NCBI GenBank assembly: GCA_029975915.1
Contig: JARKOC010000197.1
Coordinates: forward strand, 7,810-71,809
Length of the DNA stretch: 64,000 bases
Origin: Bryobacteraceae bacterium
GTDB lineage: Bacteria; Acidobacteriota; Terriglobia; Bryobacterales; Bryobacteraceae
Reading direction: 5' to 3'
Part shown: piece by piece, positions 52,535 through 60,853 of the stretch
Numbering within the stretch: the first letter of the stretch is position 1
Layout: every line of letters begins with the position of its first letter
Program-made: the position numbers and the translations under genes
The notes under the pieces: generated by a model
The model's input: the letters and a program-made list of their open reading frames with translations, nothing else
The model's database searches: none
Told to the model about the DNA's origin: nothing

Positions 52535-52855
52535 ATGAAACTCGGAATGATCATTACTCAAACAGAACCGGAGACGGTATACAACGCGATGCGGCTGGCG
52601 CTCTACAGCTTGAAGCAGGGCGACCACGTCCGAATCTTCCTGTCGGGCAAAGGTGTCGAGATCGACTCCGTCGAAGACCCAATCTTCGACGTGAAGGGCG
52701 AGGCACAGAAGGTGCTGGACGCAGGAGGCGAATTCCTCGCATGCGGAACGTGCCTGAAACTTCGCAACTCCGGAGGATCGGAGATCTGCCCGTTGTCAAC
52801 GTTGAAGGATCATTACGAAGTCGTGCGCGACTCAGACAAGCTGTTGACGGTCTGA
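52535..52855 (+). CDS. DsrE-family protein with ACGTC motif
   Basis: 106 aa cytoplasmic DsrE/F fold: MKLGMIITQTEPETVYNAMR, LSGKGVEIDSVEDP, then GGEFLACGTCLKLRNSGG with two Cys, and ICPLSTLKDHYEVVRDSDK. DsrE-like proteins carry persulfide on such cysteines. Starts 36 bases after the flavoprotein. Its paralogue follows immediately and has TGA at the position of the first Cys of ACGTC. Confidence 0.88.
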   Translation: MKLGMIITQTEPETVYNAMRLALYSLKQGDHVRIFLSGKGVEIDSVEDPIFDVKGEAQKVLDAGGEFLACGTCLKLRNSGGSEICPLSTLKDHYEVVRDSDKLLTV

Positions 52856-52909
52856 TCCGGCCAGTGACGCCGGAGAAGACCAGCACGGGTGATAAACGAA
52901 GGAGACCTG

Positions 52910-53338
52910 ATGATACGAAACCCACGTGCCTACTGGTTTCTGGTGGCGCTGCTGATGGCAGTTCCGTTCCAGGGATGCAGAACGGTTTCCACCCAGGCTT
53001 CGGGTGGCAAGGCCTCGATGAAGCTCGGGATCGTGATGACGACCGCCGATCCGGGAACTGTTTTCAATGCCTTCCGGCTGGCCAACTACTCCCTTAAACA
53101 CGGGGATACCGTTGCGGTCTTTCTCCTCGGAAAAGCCGTAGAGCTCGACCAGATCCACGATCAGAAGTTCGATGTGCAAGGCATCGCCAAGACCTTTCAG
53201 GGAAAGGGCGGCAAGGTCATGGCCTGAGGAACTTGCCTCAAGCTCCGCAATTCGGGAGGTTCGGAACTGTGCCCACGTTCGACCCTGAAGGACCTTCATG
53301 ATCTGGTTCGAGATTCCGATCGAGTTGTCACGTTCTGA
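52910..53338 (+). CDS. Candidate selenocysteine-containing DsrE-family lipoprotein (in-frame TGA)
   Basis: Annotated as one 142-residue frame with TGA (53225-53227) read as residue 106. It has an N-terminal export signal ending VPFQGC (lipoprotein-like) and a DsrE domain MKLGIVMTTADPGTVFNAFR, FLLGKAVELDQIHDQKFDV. Then comes GGKVMA-TGA-GTCLKLRNSGGSELCPRST, which continues for 36 codons to a normal TGA at 53336. The cytoplasmic paralogue just upstream has Cys at this position (ACGTC), so the product would have a U-x-x-C redox motif. Alternative: a recent TGC to TGA nonsense mutation or a sequencing error. GGAG 6 bases before the ATG. No selA, selB or selC is in this window. Confidence 0.55.
53225..53262 (+). 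promoter_or_regulatory. Possible bacterial SECIS-like hairpin after the TGA
   Basis: CTCC (53243-53246) pairs with GGAG (53255-53258) around loop GCAATTCG, whose first base is G, about 20 bases after the TGA, inside the accepted range for bacterial SECIS. GAAC (53229-53232) can extend pairing with GTTC (53259-53262), interrupted by a 10-base bulge; the Cys paralogue lacks that last pairing. Short and not decisive. Confidence 0.3.
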
Positions 53339-53420
53339 ATTGCCGGACGTGACAATTCGCGTCCGCTGCTGGCGCAGTTCACGAATTGGCTCGTTGTCCG
53401 GCAGTTCGGCGTGCATTTAT

Positions 53421-53566
53421 CCTAAATTCCGAAGTTGACCTCCCCTGAGGGCGATTTGGAGCCTTCCATGACTGGGCCGGCTGGCCCGCCTGGCGTCAGC
53501 ATCGCATGGCAAAACCCAACTTCAGCGAAGTTGGGTTTTGACACTACAAGATACTCGCGAGCAGGG
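53421..53566 (-). mobile_element. IS1380-family 3'-end remnant
   Basis: About 146 bases homologous to the left end of the element at 56030-57537, same orientation. The minus strand still reads AREYLVVSKPNF and QIALRGGQLRN in different frames, against AREYLAVAKPNF and QIALRGGQLRNF in the fuller copy. The end CCTAAATTCCGAAGTTGA resembles the other element's right-end repeat. It abuts the TonB receptor's stop codon. Confidence 0.75.
53511..53539. terminator. Bidirectional intrinsic terminator
   Basis: A 13-bp perfect stem (53511-53523 with 53527-53539) with a 3-base loop; arms begin AAAACCC and end GGGTTTT, so a T-run follows on either strand. It stands between the convergent sulfur operon and TonB receptor genes, inside the IS remnant. 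The intact IS copy has a shorter version of the same palindrome. Confidence 0.7.
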
Positions 53567-53572
53567 GGTTTC

Positions 53573-55960
53573 TCAGAAGCTCCAGCGGAATCCCACCTGA
53601 ATCAGCCGGGGCGATCCGGGGAGCATGCCGCGCGAGCGGTCCACCAGGACGAGACGATCCATCGCGTTCTTTACCGTGACGAAGGCGGTGGTGCGCAGTG
53701 TCTCCAGCGGGATGTTCAGCGTGCCGTTCCAGATCACGTTGCCGGGAATGACGCCGCGCTGGCCGTCCGCAGACGGATTGACCGAGTTCAGGTCGTCGCC
53801 GAATTGTCTGGACGTCTGCACCATCTCCATCATGATATTCATGCCGGTGCGATGCGTGAAGCCGGCAGTTGCGTTCAGGAGTGACCCCGGAGAGTAGGGC
53901 AGCCGATTGCCCGTGATCTGCACGGTGCCGGACCCGGCCACGTTGGAGTAGCGCAGGCCTTCGAACTGGGAGGTGGGAATCCACGTCCAGGCGCCGCGCA
54001 GATAGAGCGAATTGCCGGAACCCAACACGTTGCGAACGTCGTAGCGGCCGGAGAACTCACCGCCCTGATGCAGGGTCTGGCCGGCGCTGGTCAGTGCGGA
54101 ACCGATGCCGCCGGCGAGAGAAGCGGCGATAATCTGGTTCTGGTAGTCCATGCGGAAGAACGTCGATTCCAGGCTGAAGTGACGAGAGATGCGGGCGCGG
54201 ATGCCGGCTTCATAGTTCCAACTCAGTTCGGGATCGAGTTCCACGAAGCCCCCTGTGTTGCCGATGATGTCTTCCGTGCGCGGCGGCGAGAAACCGCGGT
54301 GAACGCCGGCGAAGATCGTGATGGCGCTCTTCGGGGTCCAGGCCGCTCCGATACCGGGGATGGCGCGCGTGAGTGTTGTGCTGCCGGTGGCGCCGCGGCC
54401 TGAGTCGAACAACCGGTTGGTGCGCTGATACCGGATGTGTTCAAGGCGAATACCAGGGGTCACAGTGAAATTGCCGAAGAAGAAGCGGTTCTGTACATAA
54501 CCGGAATAGGCTTGGGCGCGGCGCTGATTATCTTCCACGGCGGAACCGGTGCGTGACGTAGGGTAGTTGCCATTCATTTGCACGCGCTCTTGCGACTCGT
54601 AGTGCGCGCGAACGCCGGCGTCGAGCTCCGAACGGACGCCGAAAAACGAGTAGTTCCAACGGGTGCGCGGATCGACGCCCCATGTGTAATAGCGTCGTAG
54701 ACGGCCTTCTATGCCGCACGTCGTATTGAGATTGGCCATGCCGGCGCAGACCGGATCGGCTGCGTCGTTGGGGCGCTGGCCGGAGTTGGAGGACTGCCGC
54801 CACCAGTTGCGATGGAATACGGAGCCGTAGACGGTGGTGGTGAGAATGAGATTGGGTTGCAGCGCGGCGGAGTGGGCGGCGGAGGCGCCCCAGCGGTCGC
54901 CGTAGAAATGATCGTTACGGAATGGATTCCAGCGCGGATCCGTTTCCCATTCTGCGAGGCGGAGGCCGGAGTAGGTTAAGCGCGAGTCCTCGGTATAGTA
55001 GTTGGCCTTGAAGGCGAGAGCCTGTTTCGGTGAGAGCGGGGTGAGGATCTTGAAGTTATAGTCGCTGAGGCCGCTGCGTACGTTGTCGCGTGCACCCTCA
55101 CCCTGCTTGCGGACCGCGTCGAAGAGTAAGCCTGTGCCGTTCCATGTGCCGCCATAGCGGAGGTGGCCGTTGAAATAGTCGCGGTTGCCGCCGGTGAGCG
55201 AGAGCATGCCGGCAGACTTACCGGGGATGGCAGGCGTCACGTAGTTCACCACGCCGCCGACGGTGTTGGGCCCCCAGGCGATCTGGCCGGAACCCTTCAC
55301 TACTTCAATGGAATCAAACCGATCCACCGGTGGATGGTAGTATGACGCGTTATCTCCATAGGGCGCGTAGGCCAGCGGCACGCCGTCCTCCAGCAGTAAA
55401 ACCTTGGTGGAGCGTGCGGGGTTCAAGCCCCGGATGCCGATGTTCGGACGCAGACTGAAACCCTCTTCCGGGCGGGCGTAGACACCTGTTATCTTCCGGA
55501 GCGCCTCCTCAAAGCCTACGACCTTGGATTCGTTCAGAGCGGCGGAGTCCACGATCGAGACGGAGCCGGGTGTGCGGCTGACGATTTCCGGAGTACCGGC
55601 GATGGAGTTTGCCGAGACTAGCAGTTCCTGGGCGAGAGCCGCGGGCTGCAGCGTGATGACATAGCCTGCGAGTCCGGCAGCCGGGATATCCACGGTGCTC
55701 TCCGATTGCGCGAAGCCCAAGGCTTGCGCGGTGACTGTCCAGGAGCCCGGCACGGACGGCTTCAAGTGATACTCACCTGCCAAGTTAGTAGCGGCGGCGA
55801 GCCTGGCAGGCGCGGCCGCGGACCGTAGCGTAACCATGCAGTTGGGGACGGACGCTCCGGAGGAATCGACGACAATGCCCTGAAAACGCAATGATTGTTG
55901 GGCAGGTACGGCTTGAGCCAGCGCCGCGAGGAGGAGGATGCGGAGAGTGATTGGAAGCAT
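53573..55960 (-). CDS. FecA-like TonB-dependent receptor
   Basis: 795 aa from the ATG at 55960 (signal peptide to VPAQ). An N-terminal carboxypeptidase-regulatory-like beta-sandwich (FQGIVVDSSGASVPNCMVTL, about 20-110) is typical of Acidobacteriota and Bacteroidota receptors. The plug follows with LRPNIGIRGLNPARSTKVLL, EDGVPLAYAPYGDNASYYHP and RFDSIEVVKGSGQIAWGPNT, all FecA-type. A 22-strand barrel ends VGFRWSF. Likely imports an iron chelate such as ferric citrate. No upstream ribosome-binding site is clear. It is flanked by two copies of the same IS end. Confidence 0.88.
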   Translation of the reverse strand: MLPITLRILLLAALAQAVPAQQSLRFQGIVVDSSGASVPNCMVTLRSAAAPARLAAATNLAGEYHLKPSVPGSWTVTAQALGFAQSESTVDIPAAGLAGYVITLQPAALAQELLVSANSIAGTPEIVSRTPGSVSIVDSAALNESKVVGFEEALRKITGVYARPEEGFSLRPNIGIRGLNPARSTKVLLLEDGVPLAYAPYGDNASYYHPPVDRFDSIEVVKGSGQIAWGPNTVGGVVNYVTPAIPGKSAGMLSLTGGNRDYFNGHLRYGGTWNGTGLLFDAVRKQGEGARDNVRSGLSDYNFKILTPLSPKQALAFKANYYTEDSRLTYSGLRLAEWETDPRWNPFRNDHFYGDRWGASAAHSAALQPNLILTTTVYGSVFHRNWWRQSSNSGQRPNDAADPVCAGMANLNTTCGIEGRLRRYYTWGVDPRTRWNYSFFGVRSELDAGVRAHYESQERVQMNGNYPTSRTGSAVEDNQRRAQAYSGYVQNRFFFGNFTVTPGIRLEHIRYQRTNRLFDSGRGATGSTTLTRAIPGIGAAWTPKSAITIFAGVHRGFSPPRTEDIIGNTGGFVELDPELSWNYEAGIRARISRHFSLESTFFRMDYQNQIIAASLAGGIGSALTSAGQTLHQGGEFSGRYDVRNVLGSGNSLYLRGAWTWIPTSQFEGLRYSNVAGSGTVQITGNRLPYSPGSLLNATAGFTHRTGMNIMMEMVQTSRQFGDDLNSVNPSADGQRGVIPGNVIWNGTLNIPLETLRTTAFVTVKNAMDRLVLVDRSRGMLPGSPRLIQVGFRWSF

Positions 55961-56029
55961 GTGGGAGGACCGTCTGAATTCATAGTGTAGATGCAAATGA
56001 CTTGCAAAGCAACTATCATTGTCAGGATT

Positions 56030-57480
56030 GCGAAATTTCGAAGTTGACCTCCCCTGAGGGCGATTTGGGGCCTTCCACGACGGGGCCGGCGGGCCCGCTT
56101 GGCGTCAGCATACATGGCGGGAGCCAACTTCGCGAAGTTGGGTTTTGCCACTGCAAGATACTCGCGAGCAAGGGGGCTCGTTTTCAGACCGCCCCAGCTT
56201 TCGCCCATGTGGACGACGAGGCGGCGGGCTGACCGGCCCAGGATCGCACCACAGGTCGGGATCTGCGTGCGGATCGTGCCCGGTTCGCGATAGCCGGGCA
56301 GGCCGTCGGCGCGTTGGAACTCAGACAGCAGGTTGAACAGGAACAGCACAGCGCGGAAGGCCGCCGCGGTGGCGTGAAATTGCTTGAGACAGAAATGGTT
56401 CGCTCCCAAGTCGTGTCTGAGTTCAGCGATGCGATTCTCCATGTCGGCACGCCGGTTGTAGTCCTGCCAGATCTCTTCCGGAGCGTCATTCCGGTTGGTC
56501 ACGAAGATGCGGAACGTGTAGCCGGGCACGTCGATCAGCTTGCGGCCCACGCTGGCCCGGCTCTCCCGCACGCGTTCGCGAATGACTACGAACCGCCGCT
56601 CGGTGGTCCAGCCGTGGAGCTTCAGCCGGGACTGGCCCACTGCATAGTTGGCGTCCAACTCCATCCATTTCTGAATCCTCTGGGCCTCGCGTTTGACCCA
56701 CTGGGTCATGCGCGTGACTACAATGTAGGGTAGGCTACGCTGTTCGAGAAAACTCAGCAGTGTGTCGTCGAAGAAACCGGAATCGGCTCTGACAAGACGG
56801 ATCGTCTGACGCTGTCCCCATAGCGCCAGGGCCTCTTAGAGAAATGCAACGACTCCCCGGCTGGAACCGCAGTTACCGCTGCGGAGCCAGCCGGGGAGGA
56901 TGAAGTGGGCTTCTGATAGAACAGCCAGCAAGGGATGATGGCTGGGTCGCCAATGCTTGTGCGGGTTGTATCCTTTCAGCACGCCTTCCTGCCGGCCATT
57001 GCGCTCAAAGACCGTGGAATCCAGGTCCAGGCTGTAGCCTTCGTCTCGCCCCGGCAGGCGATCCATTTGCCACTCGAAAAGCAGGGCAAACAGCCGCTCG
57101 ACATTGCCCATGGTGAACCGCCGGAAGAGATTGCGGATCGTGTCGTCGGAAGGGAACCGCTTCACTCCGAGCATAGCGTGCAGGACTTGATCTCCACGCA
57201 AACAGTTGGCGTGCGCGAATCGTTTGGCGCCCAGCAGCACGGCGATGAGAAACGAAGTGAAGGTCGCGGCGGGATCGATCTGATTGGGCGAGCGCCAACG
57301 AACCGGCATGTGCTCGTCGACCTTGCCCGCCAGGTCGATCTTCCGGAGGTAGGCGATGAACACGGCAACTCCGCCGAACGGCGTCACCGAACGCTGGGTC
57401 TCCCGCAGGATCAGCCGTTCGTCCGACAGTAACGCCTGGATTTCGTTGGGGACTGATTTGTCCCGCTCATTTGGCTCCAT
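56030..57480 (-). pseudogene. IS1380-family DDE transposase with an in-frame stop
   Basis: Minus-strand frame from 57480: TPFGGVAVFIAYLRKIDLAG, RFPSDDTIRNLFRRF, YSLDLDSTVFERNGRQEG with the DDE Asp, GYNPHKHWRPSHHPLLAVL. Then RGVVAFL-TAA-EALALWGQRQ: the stop at 56836-56838 is most simply a CAA to TAA change. The same frame goes on with VRADSGFFDDTLLSFLEQR and RAVLFLFNLLSEFQ. Not active unless read through. There is no proper stop before the IS end, so the frame runs into antisense of the TonB gene. Confidence 0.85.
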
Positions 57481-57537
57481 CCCTCCCTTGTCTCAGACTC
57501 CGCGAGCGCTCGGGGAGCCTCAACTTCGGCATTCAGG
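56030..57537 (-). mobile_element. IS1380-family insertion sequence, nearly full length
   Basis: About 1.5 kb. Ends: right end, on the minus strand, CCTGAATGCCGAAGTTGA (57537 inward); left end GCGAAATTTCGAAGTTGA from about 56030, giving an imperfect inverted repeat with CGAAGTTGA shared. It encodes one transposase, now interrupted. No target-site duplication is evident; the left terminus has lost its outermost bases, so the boundary is uncertain by about 30 bases. Confidence 0.7.
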
Positions 57538-57697
57538 TCTATCGTTGCGAGCGCAACCAAGCTGTGATTGGCTCGCACCGTGGGTGCCCTCCCGCCGATT
57601 GGTCCCAGAACCAGCGAAACAAGAGCGGAGCCTTTCGCACCCCACATGCTGCGATCTCGCTTGGTCTGTTTGGGAGTTCCCGCTAATCTGACGGCAA

Positions 57698-59161
57698 GTG
57701 CAAACCACTGACCCGCCAACTGTGCCAACTCGAGAAGTTCCGCGCGAAGTGAGGACCGGCGAGCTTCCCCCTTTTGTGCGGAGGTTTGTGCGGAGCGGTG
57801 ATCGATGCTTCAAGCTTGGCGAGAGTCACGATGCGCCGGTTCTCGTCCGCTCGGGCGAGCGCCGGAGAGGCGACCTACTTCGTGCGCGGTTGCTTCTGGT
57901 CAATCGTCCGAAGGAAGGCGCCGGGAGTGCTCTGTGGTTCGTCCGGGCACACCTGAATGACGGCTCGGCTCTGAGAAGCATCGTTATCGAGGGAGAAGCG
58001 TTGGCCCGTTACTTCTACAGGTCCCGGCCAGGGCGAAGCGAGACTCTGTACTCGATCCTCGGAGTTAACTCCGACTGCTCCCCTTCCAGCCTTCGGTTTG
58101 CCTGGCGAATGCGCACTGCCGAAACAACGGTTGCTGAGGATGAGGCACTCAGGCGAGGCTGCGAGAGAGCGTTCAACATTCTTGCCAATCACGATCTGCG
58201 GGCTTGCTACGACTCCTTCCTCGCCGACGACATGGCAATGCTGCCGTTCCCTTATGGCGGCGAGGGGGACATCCTGGTAGCCGGTGATTTGTCGAAAGAC
58301 GGATCTACGTTCTTTGCGAAAGCAATCCTCTCCTACAAGCCCACCACCAGTCGTAAAAGGCTGAAGATCCGGCTCCGCTCTTTCGAATACTTGCCGGACC
58401 GGCTCGGGTTCCTGGATCCCCGTCGAAAGCTGGAGGTTTGGCTCGATTCGGGTTTGCTGAACGGCTTCCGGTGGGACACCTCGTGGAACAACTGGAAGCA
58501 CTGGCTACGTTCGGCCATTGAGGTGGACGCCACGTTCGTCAACTCGGCTCGATACCGATACGGCAAAGGAGAATGGCAGGTTCGTTCGTGGTGGACAGCC
58601 TTGCCGTCACGAATCGCGTTGACCGTTCCGGAAGGGCTGGAGGCTGACGTGGAGCGCGCGCGTGGTATCAACGAACTTCTGGGCCGCTACTCGGAGTTCA
58701 TCCATCGTGTTCGGGATCAGGCGCAACGGCAGCCGGTTGATGCGTCTGATGTCCAGTCGTGGCTGGACCAGCTCGGTGCGCCACCTGACTTACGACCGGA
58801 GTACCTCTGCTGGAAGCCGGACTTCGATGAATACTACTTCGCCCAGCTCCGAAAGCGGGCCGTGACGTGGTTCCTGTTTCGCGAGGAGTTCTTGTTCGTG
58901 CTGCCGGGCGCCATCATTTCCGAGATTCCAATGCCTGGCCATGCGACCTATGTGTTCGCTTCGCCCAGTGACCGGGAGAACTTCCTGCACCGCTACGAGC
59001 GAACTTCCCGCAACGAGATTCGTCAGAACGCAGGCAACGTGGCTTCCGAACTCGGTTTCGTGGGCCGGGTGGTCCGTGGCAGAAAGAGGAAGAGATGGCT
59101 CGCCGAGGTACTCAAACTGGCTGGCGAGCAGGTGAACTTTCTCGACGCTGTCGAGGACTGA
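57698..59161 (+). CDS. Protein with degenerate J-domain-like segment, unknown function
   Basis: 487 aa from a GTG without an obvious ribosome-binding site. Region 110-170 reads ETLYSILGVNSDCSPSSLRF ... RRGCERAFNILANHDLRACYDSFL, which follows the J-domain layout (YxxLGV, then helix-HPD-helix) but has no HPD triad. The rest is predicted alpha/beta (IRLRSFEYLPDRLGFLDPRRKLEVWL, RPEYLCWKPDFDEYY, LPGAIISEIPMPGHATYVFA). Not recognised. It is the only sizeable plus-strand gene facing the PRTRC cassette and probably part of the same element. Confidence 0.6.
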   Translation: MQTTDPPTVPTREVPREVRTGELPPFVRRFVRSGDRCFKLGESHDAPVLVRSGERRRGDLLRARLLLVNRPKEGAGSALWFVRAHLNDGSALRSIVIEGEALARYFYRSRPGRSETLYSILGVNSDCSPSSLRFAWRMRTAETTVAEDEALRRGCERAFNILANHDLRACYDSFLADDMAMLPFPYGGEGDILVAGDLSKDGSTFFAKAILSYKPTTSRKRLKIRLRSFEYLPDRLGFLDPRRKLEVWLDSGLLNGFRWDTSWNNWKHWLRSAIEVDATFVNSARYRYGKGEWQVRSWWTALPSRIALTVPEGLEADVERARGINELLGRYSEFIHRVRDQAQRQPVDASDVQSWLDQLGAPPDLRPEYLCWKPDFDEYYFAQLRKRAVTWFLFREEFLFVLPGAIISEIPMPGHATYVFASPSDRENFLHRYERTSRNEIRQNAGNVASELGFVGRVVRGRKRKRWLAEVLKLAGEQVNFLDAVED

Positions 59162-59177
59162 AAGGAGAGGTAACCCG

Positions 59178-59366
59178 ATGCCAGTAATGCCTATGCCGCT
59201 CTCTGACGAAATGAAGGAGGCGATCCTGGACGAACATCCGCAAGGTCTGTGGATCGTCCTGGAAGAGGATTCCCAGCGAAGCCACGATCCCGATGAAGTG
59301 CCACTTCTGGGACATCGCACGACCGTTGAGCGTCAAGCCCCGATTCGCAACTTTGCGCCACGATGA
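59178..59366 (+). CDS. 62-aa protein of unknown function
   Basis: Starts 16 bases after the previous gene with GGAGAGG 8 bases upstream. Sequence MPVMPMPLSDEMKEAILDEH ... QGLWIVLEEDSQRSHDPDEV is acidic and has an N-terminal Met-Pro run. Overlaps the end of the convergent ThiF gene by 34 bases. No homology recognised; the good ribosome-binding site and spacing make it plausible. Confidence 0.45.
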   Translation: MPVMPMPLSDEMKEAILDEHPQGLWIVLEEDSQRSHDPDEVPLLGHRTTVERQAPIRNFAPR

Positions 59367-60121
59367 CGCATTCTTCGCCACAGGGCTGGGTTGACGGGAA
59401 CCGGAACGGCACGCGGCGCCGCCACGCTCACAAAGCCGCCGTGGTGCTCAATGCGCCCATGTCGAAACAATCGGGTCAAGAGAGCAAGAGCTTGTGTCGC
59501 CAGCAGCTGATTGACGAAGGGCTCCTGCCGTTCCAAAGCCTCGACCGCGCTACAGCTTGGCTCAATATCGTCCTCCAGATCGGGATTCACGATCTCGGGG
59601 AACAATTCAGCGGCCGTTCGGAGGCGGTTCGCGGAACGGCGATTGCGGCCGTTCAGTGGCTGGCCAAGCACGAATTGACCGCCGTCGGCCGTGTTGCCAA
59701 GATCTAGCCAATAGCTGACCCGGCTCCGCAGTCCTACCACTTTCTTGCTGATCAGCCGCCGCGCCGCGCGCGTATCGACACATCCGATGACGATGTCCAC
59801 GCTGCTCAGGTCAGTGGTGTCCACGAGATGCTCAGGGACGGCGGTCCAATGCACGCCCCAGAACAGGTTCAGGCGACTCACCGTCACGACGGCTTTATTG
59901 AGGCCGATCTCCGATGCGCAAAACGGCTGGCGGACGGTGTTCGTTGGCGAGATAGCGTCCCCGTCCATGATGGATACGGCCAGTCCGCCGGGATGACCGG
60001 AGACGATCATCGATTGGTGCAGATAGGGCAAGCCAGCCGCGATCGCGCTTCCGGAACCGCCACAACCGACGACCAACACGCGGACGGGCCGGTGGAGGAG
60101 ATCCTGGCTCAGTTCGTGCAT
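59333..60121 (-). CDS. PRTRC system ThiF-family protein
   Basis: 262 aa E1-like protein. ATP-binding start VRVLVVGCGGSGSAIAAGLP, then VSIMDGDAISPTNTVRQPF (the acidic residue and Asn of ThiF/MoeB), VDIVIGCVDTRAARRLI, and C-terminal CSAVEALERQEPFVNQLLA. The start ATG at 60121 has AGGGGG upstream and is 11 bases after the PRTRC-B gene; a frame open to 60316 would overlap that gene. Likely adenylates or activates a partner in the PRTRC system; substrate unknown. Confidence 0.85.
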   Translation of the reverse strand: MHELSQDLLHRPVRVLVVGCGGSGSAIAAGLPYLHQSMIVSGHPGGLAVSIMDGDAISPTNTVRQPFCASEIGLNKAVVTVSRLNLFWGVHWTAVPEHLVDTTDLSSVDIVIGCVDTRAARRLISKKVVGLRSRVSYWLDLGNTADGGQFVLGQPLNGRNRRSANRLRTAAELFPEIVNPDLEDDIEPSCSAVEALERQEPFVNQLLATQALALLTRLFRHGRIEHHGGFVSVAAPRAVPVPVNPALWRRMRHRGAKLRIGA

Positions 60122-60132
60122 GACACCCCCTC

Positions 60133-60843
60133 TCACCGATTGCGCTGGATGAACTCCGCAAGCGTCTCGCCTGCTGGCTGGAGCGATTCTGTCGGGAAAC
60201 GTTGGTGTCCCCCTTTGAGGGCTTCCAGTGTTTGGAAGTAGCCCCGTTTTGCGGCCATGAGTTTCTTTACCCCGGTCTGGTGCGTGAACTCGCTCTGAAA
60301 GAACGCCTGTTCCCAAGCGGCGAGCGAAGCAACTCCGCCGGCTTCCGGCGCGCGCATACTCCCCTGGCAGACGACGCCGGAGTCCCCGTCGGTATTCCAG
60401 TACGGCGCGATCATCAACGATGTGTCCGCGCTCGGCCGCTGGTTCTTCCGCAGAGCACGGACCGACAACTCGGCCCCCGTAAGCTTCCAGACCAATGGAG
60501 GTTGGGAGAACATTTCCCCGCTGAGGCCGGTTGGGGCCTCACTGTTGGGCCGAAAGTACATCCGCCTTACCGCGCGCGGAGTCCACCACACCGACAGGTC
60601 GCCTGTCCAGGCCAGCACAGTCGGCGGAAGCACCTCGGCCGGAGCATCCGTTCCGAGGCCCTGCGCCAGCCTGCGGATGAACTCGGTTGTGAGCTCACGC
60701 GCTTCGCCGAGAGCCACGCCGCCGTGGGGCGATGGTTTCGCTTCATGCCAGGTGACGAAGGCACGCCCGCGCCCCTCGTAGAAAAGCAGAGCACCCTTGA
60801 GGCTGAGCGGCTCGCTGCCGCCGATCGCAACATAGGACTTCAT
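60133..60843 (-). CDS. PRTRC system protein B
   Basis: 236 aa. Begins MKSYVAIGGSEPLSLKGALL and contains the family hallmark WWTPRAVRRMYFRPNS, followed by PPLVWKL, LIAPYWNTD-type motif (MIAPYWNTDGDSGVVCQGSM) and a C-terminal FQSEFTHQTGV. PRTRC-B is a conserved cassette member on plasmids and integrative elements, role unknown. GGAGG before the ATG; 10 bases after PRTRC-F. Confidence 0.88.
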   Translation of the reverse strand: MKSYVAIGGSEPLSLKGALLFYEGRGRAFVTWHEAKPSPHGGVALGEARELTTEFIRRLAQGLGTDAPAEVLPPTVLAWTGDLSVWWTPRAVRRMYFRPNSEAPTGLSGEMFSQPPLVWKLTGAELSVRALRKNQRPSADTSLMIAPYWNTDGDSGVVCQGSMRAPEAGGVASLAAWEQAFFQSEFTHQTGVKKLMAAKRGYFQTLEALKGGHQRFPTESLQPAGETLAEFIQRNR

Positions 60844-60853
60844 GGCGCCTCCG

